A DNA stretch of 64,000 nucleotides from Bog-473 sp963738135 (GTDB taxonomy: Bacteria > Actinomycetota > Acidimicrobiia > Acidimicrobiales > RAAP-2): assembly GCA_963738135.1 (NCBI GenBank), contig CAVTVK010000002.1:310001-374000 (forward strand), read 5' to 3'. The notes under the pieces were generated by a model, which was given only the letters and a program-made list of their open reading frames with translations, made no database searches and had not been told where the DNA came from. This document shows, piece after piece, positions 27,011 through 35,575 of this stretch (its first letter is position 1; every line of letters begins with the position of its first letter). A program made the position numbers and the translations under genes.

Positions 27011-27023
27011 GAGGAGTGGACCG

Positions 27024-27623
27024 ATGGCTGAACCCGACACCTTCCAGCTGGCCGATCGGGCCCTGACCCGCGTGGTGGCCCGGATCAGCCCCGGGCAATG
27101 GGACGTCGTGCTGCCGCCCACGTTCGCCACCGGCAGTCGGCCGGAGCCGACTTCGCTGAGGACCCTGGTGAACTACCACGCCTACGACGACGCCTGGGTG
27201 CCCGACATGTTGGCCGGCAGGACGATGGAGGAAGCGGGCCGGGACAAGTTCGACGGGGATCTCCTGCGGCAGGACCCCGTGGCGAACTTCGAGGCCATCG
27301 TGGACCGCGCCTGTGCGGCGGCGGCGGCGGTGACGGATCTGGACGCGGTGGCGCACCTGTCGTTCGGCGACTACTCGGTGCGGGAGTACTTCTGGCAGAT
27401 CACTTCCTTCCGGGCCCTGCGGGCGCACGACATCGCCCGGGAGATCGGGGTCGACCCTGACCTCCCGGAGGAGCTCGTGCAGGGCGTCTGGGACGAGGTC
27501 AGCCCCCACGCCGAGGAATGGCGCGCCATCGGCGTCTTCCCGGCCGCTGTCCCCGTCCCCGAGAGTGCTCCGTTGCTCGACCGTCTCCTCGGCATCACGG
27601 GGCGGCCGCCCGACTCGGCCTGA
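27024..27623 (+). CDS. DinB/maleylpyruvate-isomerase-like (TIGR03086-type) protein
   Basis: ATG 27024 follows gaggagtggaccg; the frame is open further upstream, but that part is the 9-bp repeat. The 199-residue all-helical protein has LVNYHAYDDAWVPDML and FRALRAHDIAREIGVD, the spaced His/Asp residues that bind a divalent metal in the DinB and mycothiol-dependent maleylpyruvate isomerase superfamily. These proteins often catalyse thiol-cofactor-dependent reactions in actinobacteria; for this one neither the thiol nor the substrate is known. The gene stands between the peroxiredoxin terminator and the convergent acyl-CoA synthetase gene. Confidence 0.7.
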   Translation: MAEPDTFQLADRALTRVVARISPGQWDVVLPPTFATGSRPEPTSLRTLVNYHAYDDAWVPDMLAGRTMEEAGRDKFDGDLLRQDPVANFEAIVDRACAAAAAVTDLDAVAHLSFGDYSVREYFWQITSFRALRAHDIAREIGVDPDLPEELVQGVWDEVSPHAEEWRAIGVFPAAVPVPESAPLLDRLLGITGRPPDSA

Positions 27624-27636
27624 ATGGGGGCGGCTC

Positions 27637-29430
27637 TCAGCTCGACGGCGGGACGAGCTCGTCGCGGAGCTCTCGTTTCAACACCTTGCCCTGCGGGTTG
27701 CGCGGCAAGGGCTCGGCGCGGAACCAGATGTGCGTGGGCACCATGAACCCCGCCAACCGGGCCTTCACGTGCTGCTGGAGCTCGTCCGCCGTGACCTTTG
27801 CGCCCGGGCGCAGCACGACAACCGCTCCCACCTCTTCGCCGAGCGTCGGGTGGGGCACGCCGATCACGGCGCAGTCGGCGACGGCCGGGTGCTCGAAGAG
27901 GGCGGCCTCGACCTGCACCGAATACACGTTCTCGCCGCCCCGGATGATCATGTCCTTGGCCCGGTCGACGATGTAGATGAAGTTCTCCTCGTCGAGCTGC
28001 GCCACGTCGCCCGTGTGCAACCAGCCTTCGGTGAAGGTGTTGGCGGTCTCCTCGGGACGGTTCCAGTAGCCGCGCACCACGTTGGGCCCTTTGATCCACA
28101 ACTCGCCGCGCACCTCGGGCCCGCGGGGGATGGTGTCGTCAGGCACGTCACCGGCGAAGTCCTCGGGCACCACCGCCACGTCGCAGACCGGGACTGGCGG
28201 ACCGACGCTGTCCGGCTTGGCCACGTAGTCGCCTCCCGAGTTCATTGAAGTGACCGACGACGTCTCGGTAAGGCCGTAGCCGTTCGAGGGCTGGCCGATG
28301 GGCCAGGCGGCGCGGATGCGCCGCACGAGGTCGGGCGGCGCCGGCGCACCTCCGTAGGACACGCCGCGGATGGAGGAGGTGTCGTACTTCGAGAAGTTGG
28401 GCGAGTCGAGCACCTGCATGACCATGGCCGGGACGCCGCCGAAGGTTCCGATCCTCTCCCGCTCGATCAACTCGAGCGCACGATCGGGCTCGAAGTGGTG
28501 CATCATCACGAGCTTCCCGCCGGCCGCCAGGTTGGACACCATGACGGAGTGGCATCCGGTGGCGTGGAAGAGCGGCACCGAGAGAAGGAAGGCCGCTTGG
28601 GTCTTCTCGCCGGTCGGCACGAGGGCGGAGCCGAAGCGGGTGGCGCCGCGGGTGTTGATGAAGAAGAGGCTCATCAGATTGGTGCCCATGTTGCGGTGGG
28701 TGCCGACCGCTCCCTTCGGACGCCCGGTGGTGCCCGACGTGTAGAAGATGGTGGCGTCGTCCTCCGGATCGATGACGAGGTCCGGCGGCACTGCGGCCTC
28801 GTCCACGGCGCCCAGCGCCAGGGGGAACGGCCATTCGGGCACCGGTGCCCGGCCACCCGGCGGTTCGTAGACGGCCAGGGGCGCCTTGGGCTCGGTGCGG
28901 TGCTCGTCGGCCACGATCATCGCCCCGAGGTCCGACAGCCCACCGAGAAAGGGGCGGATCCGCTCGGCCCGCTCCGTGTCGACGAAGGCCACCTTGGAGC
29001 CCGAGTCCTCGAGCCCGTACCGCAGCTCCTCGCCGCTCCACCACGCGTTGAGCGGGACGACGATGGCGCCCGCCAGCGCCGCCGCCCAGAAGGCCATGAC
29101 CCACTCCGGCAGGTTCCGCATGATGATGGCGACCCGGTCGCCCTGCTCGATCCCGAAGGTGGCGCGCAGGCGGTGCGCCAGCGTGCAGGCGATGCGGTAG
29201 TGCTCGGCGAAGGTCGTCCGCTCGTCCTCGTACACGAGGAAGACCGCGTCGCCGTGGCCCAGTGACATGTCCATGATGGCCCGGAGAGAGGGCGGCGCGT
29301 GCTTCCAGGTCCGCGTGGGCACGCCGCGGATGGAGAGCTCCTCCATCTCGAAGAGCTGCCCCGGCGCGGTGAGCTGCTCGTTGGCCTCCGCGATGGTCAT
29401 CGACGGAGCGTCCTTGCCGGTGGTGCTCAC
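27637..29430 (-). CDS. acyl-CoA synthetase (class I adenylate-forming)
   Basis: GTG 29430 overlaps the stop of the oligoribonuclease gene and has aaggagg five bases upstream. The 597-residue enzyme has the P-loop-like motif YTSGTTGRPKG at 230-240, GYGLTETSSV, the hinge region FIYIVDRAKDMIIRGGENVYS and the catalytic Lys near PRNPQGKVLKREL at the C-terminus. It activates a carboxylic acid, probably a fatty acid, to the acyl-AMP and then the CoA thioester. With the WS/DGAT and enoyl-CoA hydratase nearby it fits lipid metabolism. Chain length is not predictable. It converges with the 27024 gene. Confidence 0.9.
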   Translation of the reverse strand: MSTTGKDAPSMTIAEANEQLTAPGQLFEMEELSIRGVPTRTWKHAPPSLRAIMDMSLGHGDAVFLVYEDERTTFAEHYRIACTLAHRLRATFGIEQGDRVAIIMRNLPEWVMAFWAAALAGAIVVPLNAWWSGEELRYGLEDSGSKVAFVDTERAERIRPFLGGLSDLGAMIVADEHRTEPKAPLAVYEPPGGRAPVPEWPFPLALGAVDEAAVPPDLVIDPEDDATIFYTSGTTGRPKGAVGTHRNMGTNLMSLFFINTRGATRFGSALVPTGEKTQAAFLLSVPLFHATGCHSVMVSNLAAGGKLVMMHHFEPDRALELIERERIGTFGGVPAMVMQVLDSPNFSKYDTSSIRGVSYGGAPAPPDLVRRIRAAWPIGQPSNGYGLTETSSVTSMNSGGDYVAKPDSVGPPVPVCDVAVVPEDFAGDVPDDTIPRGPEVRGELWIKGPNVVRGYWNRPEETANTFTEGWLHTGDVAQLDEENFIYIVDRAKDMIIRGGENVYSVQVEAALFEHPAVADCAVIGVPHPTLGEEVGAVVVLRPGAKVTADELQQHVKARLAGFMVPTHIWFRAEPLPRNPQGKVLKRELRDELVPPSS

Positions 29431-30062
29431 GTAGCCTCCTTCTCGCCCGTGACCTTCTCGCCCGTGACGTTCTCGTTCGTGACGTTTTCGCCCGTGGCTT
29501 TCCCGCTCGTTGCCTTCTTGCCCGTGGGGGCGTGGTCGAAGATCGCAGCGCGGTAGTAGGCCAGTTCCGCCACTGACTCTCGGATGTCCTGCAGGGCCCG
29601 GTGGCCCCCCAGTTTCGTGGGAGCCGCCTTGTAGACCTCGGGGAGCCAGCGCCGGCAGAGCTCCTTGATGGTGGAGACGTCGACCGAGCGGTAGTTGAGG
29701 AAGTCCTCGATAGCGGGGAGCTGATCGTCCAGGAAGCGCCGGTCCGTTCCGATGGAGTTCCCGGCCAGAGGCACCGTGCGGGCCTCGGGAATGTGCGACT
29801 TGAGAAAGGCCAGGGTCTGGGCACCGGCATCGGCCAGGGTCAGCGTGGATTCCTCCATGGCACTGAGGAGGCCCGAACGGGTGTGCATGGTGCGCACGAA
29901 GTCGTCCATGTTCGCCAGCTGTTCGGGCGAGGCGTGCACCACCAGGTCGGGCCCCTCATGAAGGATCTCGAGGTTGTCGTCGGTCACGAGGCAGGCGATC
30001 TCGACGATGGTGTGGCGCGCCGGATCGAGCCCCGTCATCTCGAGATCGATCCAGGCCAGCAT
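29427..30062 (-). CDS. orn: oligoribonuclease with repetitive C-terminal tail
   Basis: ATG 30062 gives 211 residues. The DEDDh exonuclease motifs are present: LAWIDLEMTGLDP (Exo I), AGNSIGTDRRFLDD (Exo II) and GGHRALQDIRESV (Exo III, with the catalytic His). It degrades 2-5 nt RNAs and pGpG to mononucleotides. Orn proteins are usually about 180-200 residues; here the last 30 residues are a low-complexity tail made of five-residue units (TGEKV, TNENV, SGKAT). The tail is encoded by a 15-bp repeat whose end also carries the ribosome binding site of the acyl-CoA synthetase gene. Divergent from dut. Confidence 0.93.
   Translation of the reverse strand: MLAWIDLEMTGLDPARHTIVEIACLVTDDNLEILHEGPDLVVHASPEQLANMDDFVRTMHTRSGLLSAMEESTLTLADAGAQTLAFLKSHIPEARTVPLAGNSIGTDRRFLDDQLPAIEDFLNYRSVDVSTIKELCRRWLPEVYKAAPTKLGGHRALQDIRESVAELAYYRAAIFDHAPTGKKATSGKATGENVTNENVTGEKVTGEKEAT
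29440..29529 (-). repeat. six 15-bp tandem units at the 3' end of orn
   Basis: Six consecutive 15-base units, consensus on the plus strand ttctcgcccgtgacg, encode the five-residue repeats of the Orn tail. Units differ at one to six positions and all stay in frame, so the array can change length without a frameshift. Confidence 0.85.
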
Positions 30063-30127
30063 GCGCGGGCATGCTACCGGTCGATGCGCAAGAGGGAAGC
30101 TGGCTCGGCTCCCTGTAGTGTCCGGCG

Positions 30128-30571
30128 ATGCTGCCCGTGCCTTTGCAACAACTCGACGGTGAGCTGCCTGTTCCGGGCTACGCACGCGAAGGCGACGCCG
30201 GCGCCGATCTCGTGGCCACCACCGACGTGGCGTTGCCCTGCCGGGGCGGCCGCGCCGTGGTCCCCACCGGCTTCGCCCTCGCCATCCCCGATGGGTTCGC
30301 GGGCCTCGTGCTGCCGCGGAGCGGCCTGGCGGCCCGTCACGGCCTCACCTGCCTCAACGCCCCCGGCCTGATCGACTCCGGCTACCGGGGCGAGGTCCAG
30401 GTGGTCCTCGTCAATCACGATCCAGAGAAGGACTACACCGTCCGCCGGGGCGACCGGGTGGCGCAACTGGTCCTGATAAAGGTGGAGCGGGCGGCCTTCC
30501 AAGTCGTGGGTGACGGTGGGCTGGGGGAGTCGCAACGGGGCGGCGGCGGCTTCGGGCACACCGGCACGTGA
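30128..30571 (+). CDS. dut: deoxyuridine 5'-triphosphate nucleotidohydrolase
   Basis: The 147-residue trimeric-type dUTPase has all five motifs: GDAGADL (22-28), PRSGLA (63-68), NAPGLIDSGYRGE (77-89, with the catalytic Asp and the uracil-specific Tyr), GDRVAQLV (108-115) and the P-loop-like RGGGGFGHTG (137-146). It hydrolyses dUTP to dUMP, preventing uracil incorporation into DNA. Length is normal for the family. Its stop overlaps a possible GTG start of the WS/DGAT gene, so the two are probably cotranscribed. Confidence 0.95.
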   Translation: MLPVPLQQLDGELPVPGYAREGDAGADLVATTDVALPCRGGRAVVPTGFALAIPDGFAGLVLPRSGLAARHGLTCLNAPGLIDSGYRGEVQVVLVNHDPEKDYTVRRGDRVAQLVLIKVERAAFQVVGDGGLGESQRGGGGFGHTGT

Positions 30572-30606
30572 CGGACGGGCAGGGAGACGCTAAGAAAGGC
30601 AGGGTG

Positions 30607-32046
30607 ATGCAGTCACTGGTCGGCATGGATGCGGCCTTCCTCTCGTTGGAGACCCCCACGACCCCCATGCATGTCGGGGTGGCGCTCGTGCTCGACCCGC
30701 CCGAGGGCACCCGCTCGCTGTTCTCCCCGTCCACTCGCTACGCGCAGATTCGCCGGGTGATTCAGCAACGCCTGCACCTGATCCCCCCATTGCGGCAACG
30801 AGCCCTCCGGGTGCCGTTCGGACTGCACCATCCGGTCTGGGTGGACGACCCGGAATTCGATCTCGACGATCACCTCAGCAGGGCGAGCCTGCCCTCGCCC
30901 GGGGGAAAGTCCGAGCTCGACGCCTTCGTGGCCGGGGTCATGAGCCGCCAGCTCGACCCGGACCGCCCGCTCTGGGAGATGCATGTGGTCGAGGGCCTGG
31001 AGGGGGAGTGCACGGCCCTGGTGGCCAAGGTGCACCACGCCATTCTCGACGGGGTGAGCGGCGCGTCCGTGCTGGCGGCATTCCTGGACCTGACGCCTCG
31101 CACCCGCGTCGTGGCATTGCCCCCCGAGTGGAACCCCGAGCCTCTGCCCTCCAACACCCAGATGTTGCGTCATGCTGCCTCGTCGTTGGCCCGACAGCCG
31201 GGATCGGCGCTCAACGCGTTGCAGGCCGGGGTCGAGGCCGTCGCTGATCTCGGCATGCACAACCGTGAGCTGGCAGGCCGCGGCGAGCAGGCGCCCCCCG
31301 GGTTCTTCGCCGCCCCTCGCACCTCGTTCAACGGCGCCGTCTCGAACCGCAAGCGTTTTGCCGGCCTGGCGGTGCCGCTCGAGGACGTGAAGCTGGTGAG
31401 CCGGGAATTCGAGGCCACGGTCAACGACGTCATCCTGGCCTGCGTGTCGGGTGGGCTGCGCCGCCTGCTGAACGCCCGCGGGGAAGTGGCCGAAGGGTCC
31501 ATGGTGGCCATGGTGCCGGTCTCGACGCGGGCCGAGGGTGAGTCAGAGGACCTGGGCAACCAGATCTCAGGCATGCTGGTCTCGCTGGCCAGCGACGTCG
31601 ATGATCCGGTGGCCCGGCTCGACGCCATCTCGGAGTCGACCCGGGTGGCCAAGGAGCAGGAAAAGCTGCACGGGGGCCGCCTGCTGGGCGACCTGGCCCA
31701 GATCGCCCTGCCGGCGCTGGCCTCCCGGGTGGCCCGCGCCATGGCCGGCACCCGGCTCTTCGACAAGATGCGGCCGCCGTTCAACGTCACGGTGTCGAGC
31801 GTCCGGGTCCCGGACGTGCCGCTGTTCCTCGCCGGGAGCCGGGTCGCGGCCACGTACCCGGTCGGCCCCATGGCCGAAGGAATCGGCCTCAATGTGACCG
31901 CGTTCTCGTATCTCGGGCGGGTCTACTTCGGCTTGCTCGCCTGCCGTCGGCTCCTGCCGGAGCTCGACGAGGTGGCGCTGCACGTCGACGACGCCCTCGG
32001 CGAGCTGGTGGCCTGCGCCCTCGATGCCCGGGGGGCGACGGCCTAG
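30607..32046 (+). CDS. wax ester synthase/acyl-CoA:diacylglycerol acyltransferase (WS/DGAT)
   Basis: ATG 30607 gives 479 residues, the family's normal length; GTG 30568, overlapping the dut stop, is an alternative. Diagnostic features are GMDAAFLSLETPTTPMHVG at the N-terminus, the catalytic HHAILDG at 143-149, and the C-terminal GPMAEGIGLNVTAFSY with PLFLAGSRVAATYPVG. The enzyme esterifies acyl-CoA to diacylglycerol or long-chain alcohols and builds storage lipid. The clear intrinsic terminator 37 bases downstream ends the unit. An acyl-CoA synthetase lies 1.1 kb away on the other strand. Confidence 0.92.
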   Translation: MQSLVGMDAAFLSLETPTTPMHVGVALVLDPPEGTRSLFSPSTRYAQIRRVIQQRLHLIPPLRQRALRVPFGLHHPVWVDDPEFDLDDHLSRASLPSPGGKSELDAFVAGVMSRQLDPDRPLWEMHVVEGLEGECTALVAKVHHAILDGVSGASVLAAFLDLTPRTRVVALPPEWNPEPLPSNTQMLRHAASSLARQPGSALNALQAGVEAVADLGMHNRELAGRGEQAPPGFFAAPRTSFNGAVSNRKRFAGLAVPLEDVKLVSREFEATVNDVILACVSGGLRRLLNARGEVAEGSMVAMVPVSTRAEGESEDLGNQISGMLVSLASDVDDPVARLDAISESTRVAKEQEKLHGGRLLGDLAQIALPALASRVARAMAGTRLFDKMRPPFNVTVSSVRVPDVPLFLAGSRVAATYPVGPMAEGIGLNVTAFSYLGRVYFGLLACRRLLPELDEVALHVDDALGELVACALDARGATA

Positions 32047-32083
32047 CGCTGCTCGTCGCGGTGCCGGCTTCGCGTCGCCGAGA

Positions 32084-32131
32084 GGGGGCGGTGTGGACCG
32101 TCGGGTGGTCCGGCCCACACCGCCCCCTTTT
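32084..32131 (+). terminator. intrinsic terminator after WS/DGAT
   Basis: A perfect 13-bp stem, gggggcggtgtgg and ccacaccgccccc, has an 18-base loop and is followed immediately by tttt. It is the best intrinsic terminator in the window and sits between two converging genes. Confidence 0.88.
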
Positions 32132-32174
32132 CGCTGTGGTGGTGACGGAACGACGTCGTGAAACGGCGCGAGGG

Positions 32175-32579
32175 TCAGGAGGCGGACGACGACCCGCTGC
32201 TCGGACCCGATGGCGGCGGGGCACCGGCGCCGGTCGGTGCGCCCGATCCTGACGGTGGTGTGGCCGTGCCGGAGCCCGAGCCCGATCCGTTACCCATGTT
32301 CGGGCAGTCCTTGCTCGAGCCGGACCCGGAGTTGGAGCTCGATCCGGAGCTCGAACCCGAACCGGATGATGAGCTCGAAGAGCCGGTTCCCGTGTTGCCC
32401 GAGCCGGTGCTGCCGGTGTTCGAGCTCGATGACGGCGTGCCGGTCGAGGAGCTCGAGCTGGTGCCCGAGTTACCAGTCGTGGTGGAGGTGGTCGCCGCAT
32501 TCGCGACCAGCGCCCCGCCGGCCACGAGGCCGGACGTGAGTGCGCCGACAGCCAGTACGTTGCGGAGGCGGATCTGCAT
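32175..32579 (-). CDS. small exported Ser/Gly-rich protein
   Basis: ATG 32579 with aaagggcagag upstream. The 134-residue product has a clear signal peptide (RNVLAVGALTSGLVAGGAL, ending ANA). The mature part is almost entirely Ser, Gly, Thr, Asn and Pro with one Cys in KDCPNMGNG. It is low-complexity, probably disordered and exported, perhaps cell-wall-associated or O-glycosylated; no family was recognised. On the plus strand the region looks like an acidic Glu/Pro frame, which I reject because the minus frame has the signal peptide and ribosome binding site. Confidence 0.6.
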   Translation of the reverse strand: MQIRLRNVLAVGALTSGLVAGGALVANAATTSTTTGNSGTSSSSSTGTPSSSSNTGSTGSGNTGTGSSSSSSGSGSSSGSSSNSGSGSSKDCPNMGNGSGSGSGTATPPSGSGAPTGAGAPPPSGPSSGSSSAS

Positions 32580-32817
32580 AATTGCTCTGCCCTTTCGTTT
32601 GAGTGGAACGCCGGCCCGTTCGAACCGGTTGCACACACGCTGCGCCCCGGACCTGTGCGCAACCGCAGAATGGCGTAGGCACGCCCGAGGAGTCACGCGA
32701 CGGACGCATGACGATGCACAGAAATCCTCGGAGGCGACGCACAGACGGCGCGACGGGAACGTTCAGCTGGAGAGCGGTTGCCTCACAGAGGCAGCAACGA
32801 GGCGCGAGCCCGCCTGT

Positions 32818-33597
32818 TCAGGCCTTGGTCGCCCGCCAGCAGTAGGAGCGCATCGGAACGTCGACACGAGTGAGTCCGGTGAACGTCTCGTGCTCGTCGA
32901 GGAAGCGCGCCATGGCTTCGAGATGCGCGCGGCGGGTGGGTTCGTCCATGGTGATGACCGCGCTGTAGGTCGCCGACAGCGCCACCAGATCCGCCTTGGT
33001 CATCGACCGGGTCCAGTGAAAGAGCTTGGTCTCCGACTGGAGGAAGGGGTTCTCGTCGCCGACGTCCACGTTGACCAGATGCCGCCGCTTGCGCCGACCG
33101 TCCTCGACGGTCTTCTCCTCTGGGCTGAAGATGATGCCGCCGGCCCAGAGTGATCGCATCCAGTCCACCGAACGGTCCGGCCCGGTCCAGACGAGCGCGA
33201 GCCGCCCACCAGGACGCAGCACCCTGGCGACCTCGGGGATGGCGCGTGACTCGTCGACCCAGTGCCAGGCCGACTGCGCGATGACCACGTCGACGGACGA
33301 GGCGTCGGCGGGGATGGCCTCCGCTTGACCGGCCCGCACCTCGACGCTCGGGTCGGCCGCAGCCAGGACGGCACGCATGCGGTCGTCGGGTTCCACGGCA
33401 GTCACGTGGTCGACTCGCTCGGCCAGCAGTCGGGTGAGGAGGCCCGTGCCCGCTCCGATTTCGAGGACGTCGGTGGCGTCCGCGGGAAGGAGCCAGTCGA
33501 GCGCTTCGTCCGAAGGGCCGGACCGGAGGCGGTTGTACTCGGCCGCAACTCCACCGAAAGAGCGACTCAGGATGGCGGTGTTCTCGTCCTGGCGCAT
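32818..33597 (-). CDS. class I SAM-dependent methyltransferase
   Basis: ATG 33597 begins MRQDENTAILSRSFGGVAAE; the frame is open to 33726, but conserved sequence starts here. 259 residues. Motif I is VLEIGAGTGLLTRLLAER, the acidic residue is in VTAVEPDDRM, and motif post-I is VDVVIAQSAWHWVDESRAI, a form seen in the Methyltransf_11 group acting on small molecules or quinone/lipid substrates. The substrate is unknown. It is monocistronic, with tRNA-Gly about 130 bases upstream on the other strand. Confidence 0.8.
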   Translation of the reverse strand: MRQDENTAILSRSFGGVAAEYNRLRSGPSDEALDWLLPADATDVLEIGAGTGLLTRLLAERVDHVTAVEPDDRMRAVLAAADPSVEVRAGQAEAIPADASSVDVVIAQSAWHWVDESRAIPEVARVLRPGGRLALVWTGPDRSVDWMRSLWAGGIIFSPEEKTVEDGRRKRRHLVNVDVGDENPFLQSETKLFHWTRSMTKADLVALSATYSAVITMDEPTRRAHLEAMARFLDEHETFTGLTRVDVPMRSYCWRATKA

Positions 33598-33730
33598 GCC
33601 CGTCAATGTAGCGAGCCATCGAGTTGCCTGGTCCTGGGCAGGGCGGATCACCTCGGTTTCTTCCTGACCCGGTCGAGAACCCGTTGCCCTCCTCTCGACA
33701 CGTTGGCGGCGAGGTAATGTGGTCACCTAC

Positions 33731-33805
33731 GCGGAAGTGGCGCAGTGGTAGCGCATCACCTTGCCAAGGTGAGGGTCGCGGGTTCGAATCCCGTCTTCCG
33801 CTCCA
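33731..33805 (+). tRNA. tRNA-Gly (anticodon GCC)
   Basis: Acceptor stem GCGGAAG/CTTCCGC with discriminator T and encoded CCA (33803-33805). The anticodon stem CACCT/AGGTG encloses TTGCCAA, and the T arm is GCGGGTTCGAATCCCGT. The anticodon reads GGC. This gene marks the left edge of the accessory-looking stretch, as tRNA genes often do for integrated islands, but I found no second copy of its 3' end that would be an attachment site. Confidence 0.95.
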
Positions 33806-34197
33806 AGAAAGTCCCTGGGGAGAAAGCAAGGGCCGGGGCACGGGGCGACGGGAAACCGCCACGCAGACCCCGATCGGTCGGCACCGACCGACCGGGCCCG
33901 ACGACCCAGGACGAGCGCCAGCGGCGCCGGCACGGGCGCAGGGCCCCCACCCGAGAAACGAGGCGGAGGGGCGCACGGAGGGAGGAGCGGGGCTTGTGGG
34001 GGCGGTTGAAATTTTCGCGAAGTGAAGTGATCGTGGTGAATGAAGCGCGGGGCGCCTATCCCCTAACGGCACATCGGGGCTACCCAGGGACAGTACGAGC
34101 TTTCGACTTCGCTCCCACGAGACGCAGACGAATCAGGTGAACCACCGGGAGCTCCCGCAATGCGCATCCTTGCGGAGCTGTTCCCCGCCGGGGACGT
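33806..34197. other. gene-free stretch after tRNA-Gly
   Basis: About 390 bases with no convincing gene. It contains copy A of a 100-bp dispersed repeat (33971-34071), ending in TATCCCCTAACGGCAC. Frames here are Arg/Gly-rich shadows with no ribosome binding site. Confidence 0.6.
33971..34071 (+). repeat. dispersed repeat, copy A
   Basis: Matches 38524-38632 (copy B) over about 100 bases: gcgcacggagggaggagcgg is identical, followed by ggcttgtgggggcggttgaa, a gaagtgaagt block, a gtgaatg-agcgcgggg block and finally CTATCCCCTAACGGCAC. Small indels separate the blocks. Both copies are intergenic and in the same orientation. Confidence 0.85.
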
Positions 34198-34800
34198 CTA
34201 CGGAGAGTCGACCAGGACGAGCTCCAGATAGCGGATTTCACCGAAGGTAATCCCGCGCACGCTCGCCGCCTCGCGCCGCGCCGCGGCGGCTCCTTCGGCT
34301 TGCTTGTCCAAGGCAGCCCTGTCGGCCCAGACAGTTCCGACGTATCCCTCACCCGTGTCCCGGTTGACCATGTTGCGCAGAGAGCAGAACCCGGGGGCAG
34401 CCTTGATCTGGGGCACAATCTCGTTCTTGAAGAAGCTGAGATTCTCATCGATCGTTGCCGGATTCATGCTGAACGGCGAAACCATGAGTGCTGACCCTGG
34501 CACGAGTGGTTTCACGACCTCGGACACCAGCTCTTCAAGCCTCTCAACTTGAATAGCTCCTCCGATGATTTCAGTGGCTTCGTCGCGCGCTTTGCTCATT
34601 GCGCCGTCACTTGCGTCGCGGTCCGCCTCGCTCTCCCAGATCGAAAGGATGTGCAACCTCCCCGTCGATCGGTCAACGGTTGCGCTCAGGCCCCGGTAGC
34701 CCTTTTGCTGGTGAATGATCGGGAGCGCTGTGTCACGCAAGTACTCGATTCCCCCATCGATGTTGGTGGCATTTGTCCAGGTAATCAAACGTGTGTACAT
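34198..34800 (-). CDS. two-domain ABM/dimeric alpha-beta barrel protein
   Basis: ATG 34800 is preceded by caggaaggagggact, a strong ribosome binding site. The 200-residue protein looks like two ferredoxin-like dimeric alpha-beta barrel halves. The first half has YRGLSATVDRSTGRLHILSI, and the second has PGFCSLRNMVNRDTGEGYVG with a following Trp. This pattern is typical of antibiotic-biosynthesis-monooxygenase (ABM) and stress-response A/B barrel domains. No catalytic residue could be assigned. It faces the gene at 35190 divergently across about 390 bases of non-coding DNA. Confidence 0.65.
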   Translation of the reverse strand: MYTRLITWTNATNIDGGIEYLRDTALPIIHQQKGYRGLSATVDRSTGRLHILSIWESEADRDASDGAMSKARDEATEIIGGAIQVERLEELVSEVVKPLVPGSALMVSPFSMNPATIDENLSFFKNEIVPQIKAAPGFCSLRNMVNRDTGEGYVGTVWADRAALDKQAEGAAAARREAASVRGITFGEIRYLELVLVDSP

Positions 34801-35189
34801 AGTCCCTCCTTCCTGTTGCGGACACCATTTCGGCCGCAAAGCGAACGCTATACCCGTGGCCTCGTCGCGTCTCTGGGTACGACACCGAGCCCGGGAGAGT
34901 CTCTGCACCCGCGGATACTGAGGGTTAAGAGAACCGGCAGGTTCCTGATCAGACTGCCCGAACATCAGCCTGCGTAGTCTTTGGCACTGCCCTCCAACGC
35001 CGGGACGGTCGGACGCTTCGGCACTCTGGGATACCCGACGCATCGGGGAGTGTCTCGTCCTGGGTTGAATCCCAGGAGTCCTTATTCATTCGTCTCGATA
35101 GCTGAGTTCGTCACCCTACGGAGCACGCAAACGCCATCCGTGTTAGGCAATGAGAGTCGCAGAATGCGGCGGAAAGGGAGAAGAGTCCA
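34801..35189. other. divergent intergenic region
   Basis: About 390 bases between two divergent genes with no supported ORF. It includes gggacggtcgg near 35002, also found directly after the copy B repeat (38638). Presumably it holds both promoters; no clear -35/-10 pair was recognised. Confidence 0.5.
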
Positions 35190-35534
35190 ATGGCAGTGTT
35201 CAATGGCGCATTCCCGATTCTTCCCGGCAAAGAACAAGCAGGCAGGGACTTTGCCGCCGCATGCATGGGGGAGCGGCGGAAGGGGTTCGAAGCGCTGCAG
35301 ACCACATCGAGAGTTACTCGGGAGACTTGGGCGCTGCAAGAGACCCCGATGGGGAGCTTCATGCTGGTGTGGTTCGAGGCTCCTGACATCGAGAAAGCGT
35401 TCACGGACCTCGCCACCGCCGGCAACGAGTTCAGCACCTGGTTCCTTGGCCAAGTCAAAGATCTGACTGGCGTCGACCTGAGCGCTCCACCCGAAAGCCC
35501 GCCCCCCGACGTTCTGGTTGACTGGACTGCCTGA
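35190..35534 (+). CDS. small conserved protein, DUF6176-like
   Basis: ATG 35190 follows aaagggagaagagtcca. The 114-residue protein begins AVFNGAFPILPGKEQAGRDF and contains SRVTRETWALQETPMGSFML, FEAPDIEKAFTDLA and GVDLSAPPESPPPDVLVD. This looks like a single dimeric alpha-beta barrel domain close to what I recall of the DUF6176 family; the assignment is from memory of the pattern. Function unknown. Its stop is followed within 25 bases by an instance of the recurring motif. Confidence 0.6.
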   Translation: MAVFNGAFPILPGKEQAGRDFAAACMGERRKGFEALQTTSRVTRETWALQETPMGSFMLVWFEAPDIEKAFTDLATAGNEFSTWFLGQVKDLTGVDLSAPPESPPPDVLVDWTA

Positions 35535-35552
35535 GGCGGGAGGCACTTCGGT

Positions 35553-35575
35553 CGTTAGGGGTATCCCCTATCGCC
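35553..35575 (+). promoter_or_regulatory. recurring motif 1 (palindromic form)
   Basis: CGTTAGGGG, then TAT, then CCCCTATCGCC: a near-palindrome (arms CGTTAGGGG and CCCCTATCG) 18 bases after a stop codon and about 150 bases before the hydrolase-cyclase start. It combines both half-site types found elsewhere (CCCCTAACG and CCCCTATCG). Confidence 0.5.

Noticed and set aside
26802..27023. N-terminal extension of the DinB-like protein through the 9-bp repeat
   Set aside because: It reads as low-complexity Trp/Thr/Arg sequence, and ATG 27024 has its own ribosome binding site and the family N-terminus.
27024..30062. CRISPR-like array from the 9-bp and 15-bp repeats
   Set aside because: Units are directly adjacent, have no spacers and no cas genes; they are simple tandem repeats.
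32158..33153. Acidic Glu/Pro-rich plus-strand frame over the Ser/Gly-rich gene
   Set aside because: Antisense shadow of a Ser/Gly repeat; the minus frame has a signal peptide and ribosome binding site, and the plus frame runs on into the methyltransferase antisense.
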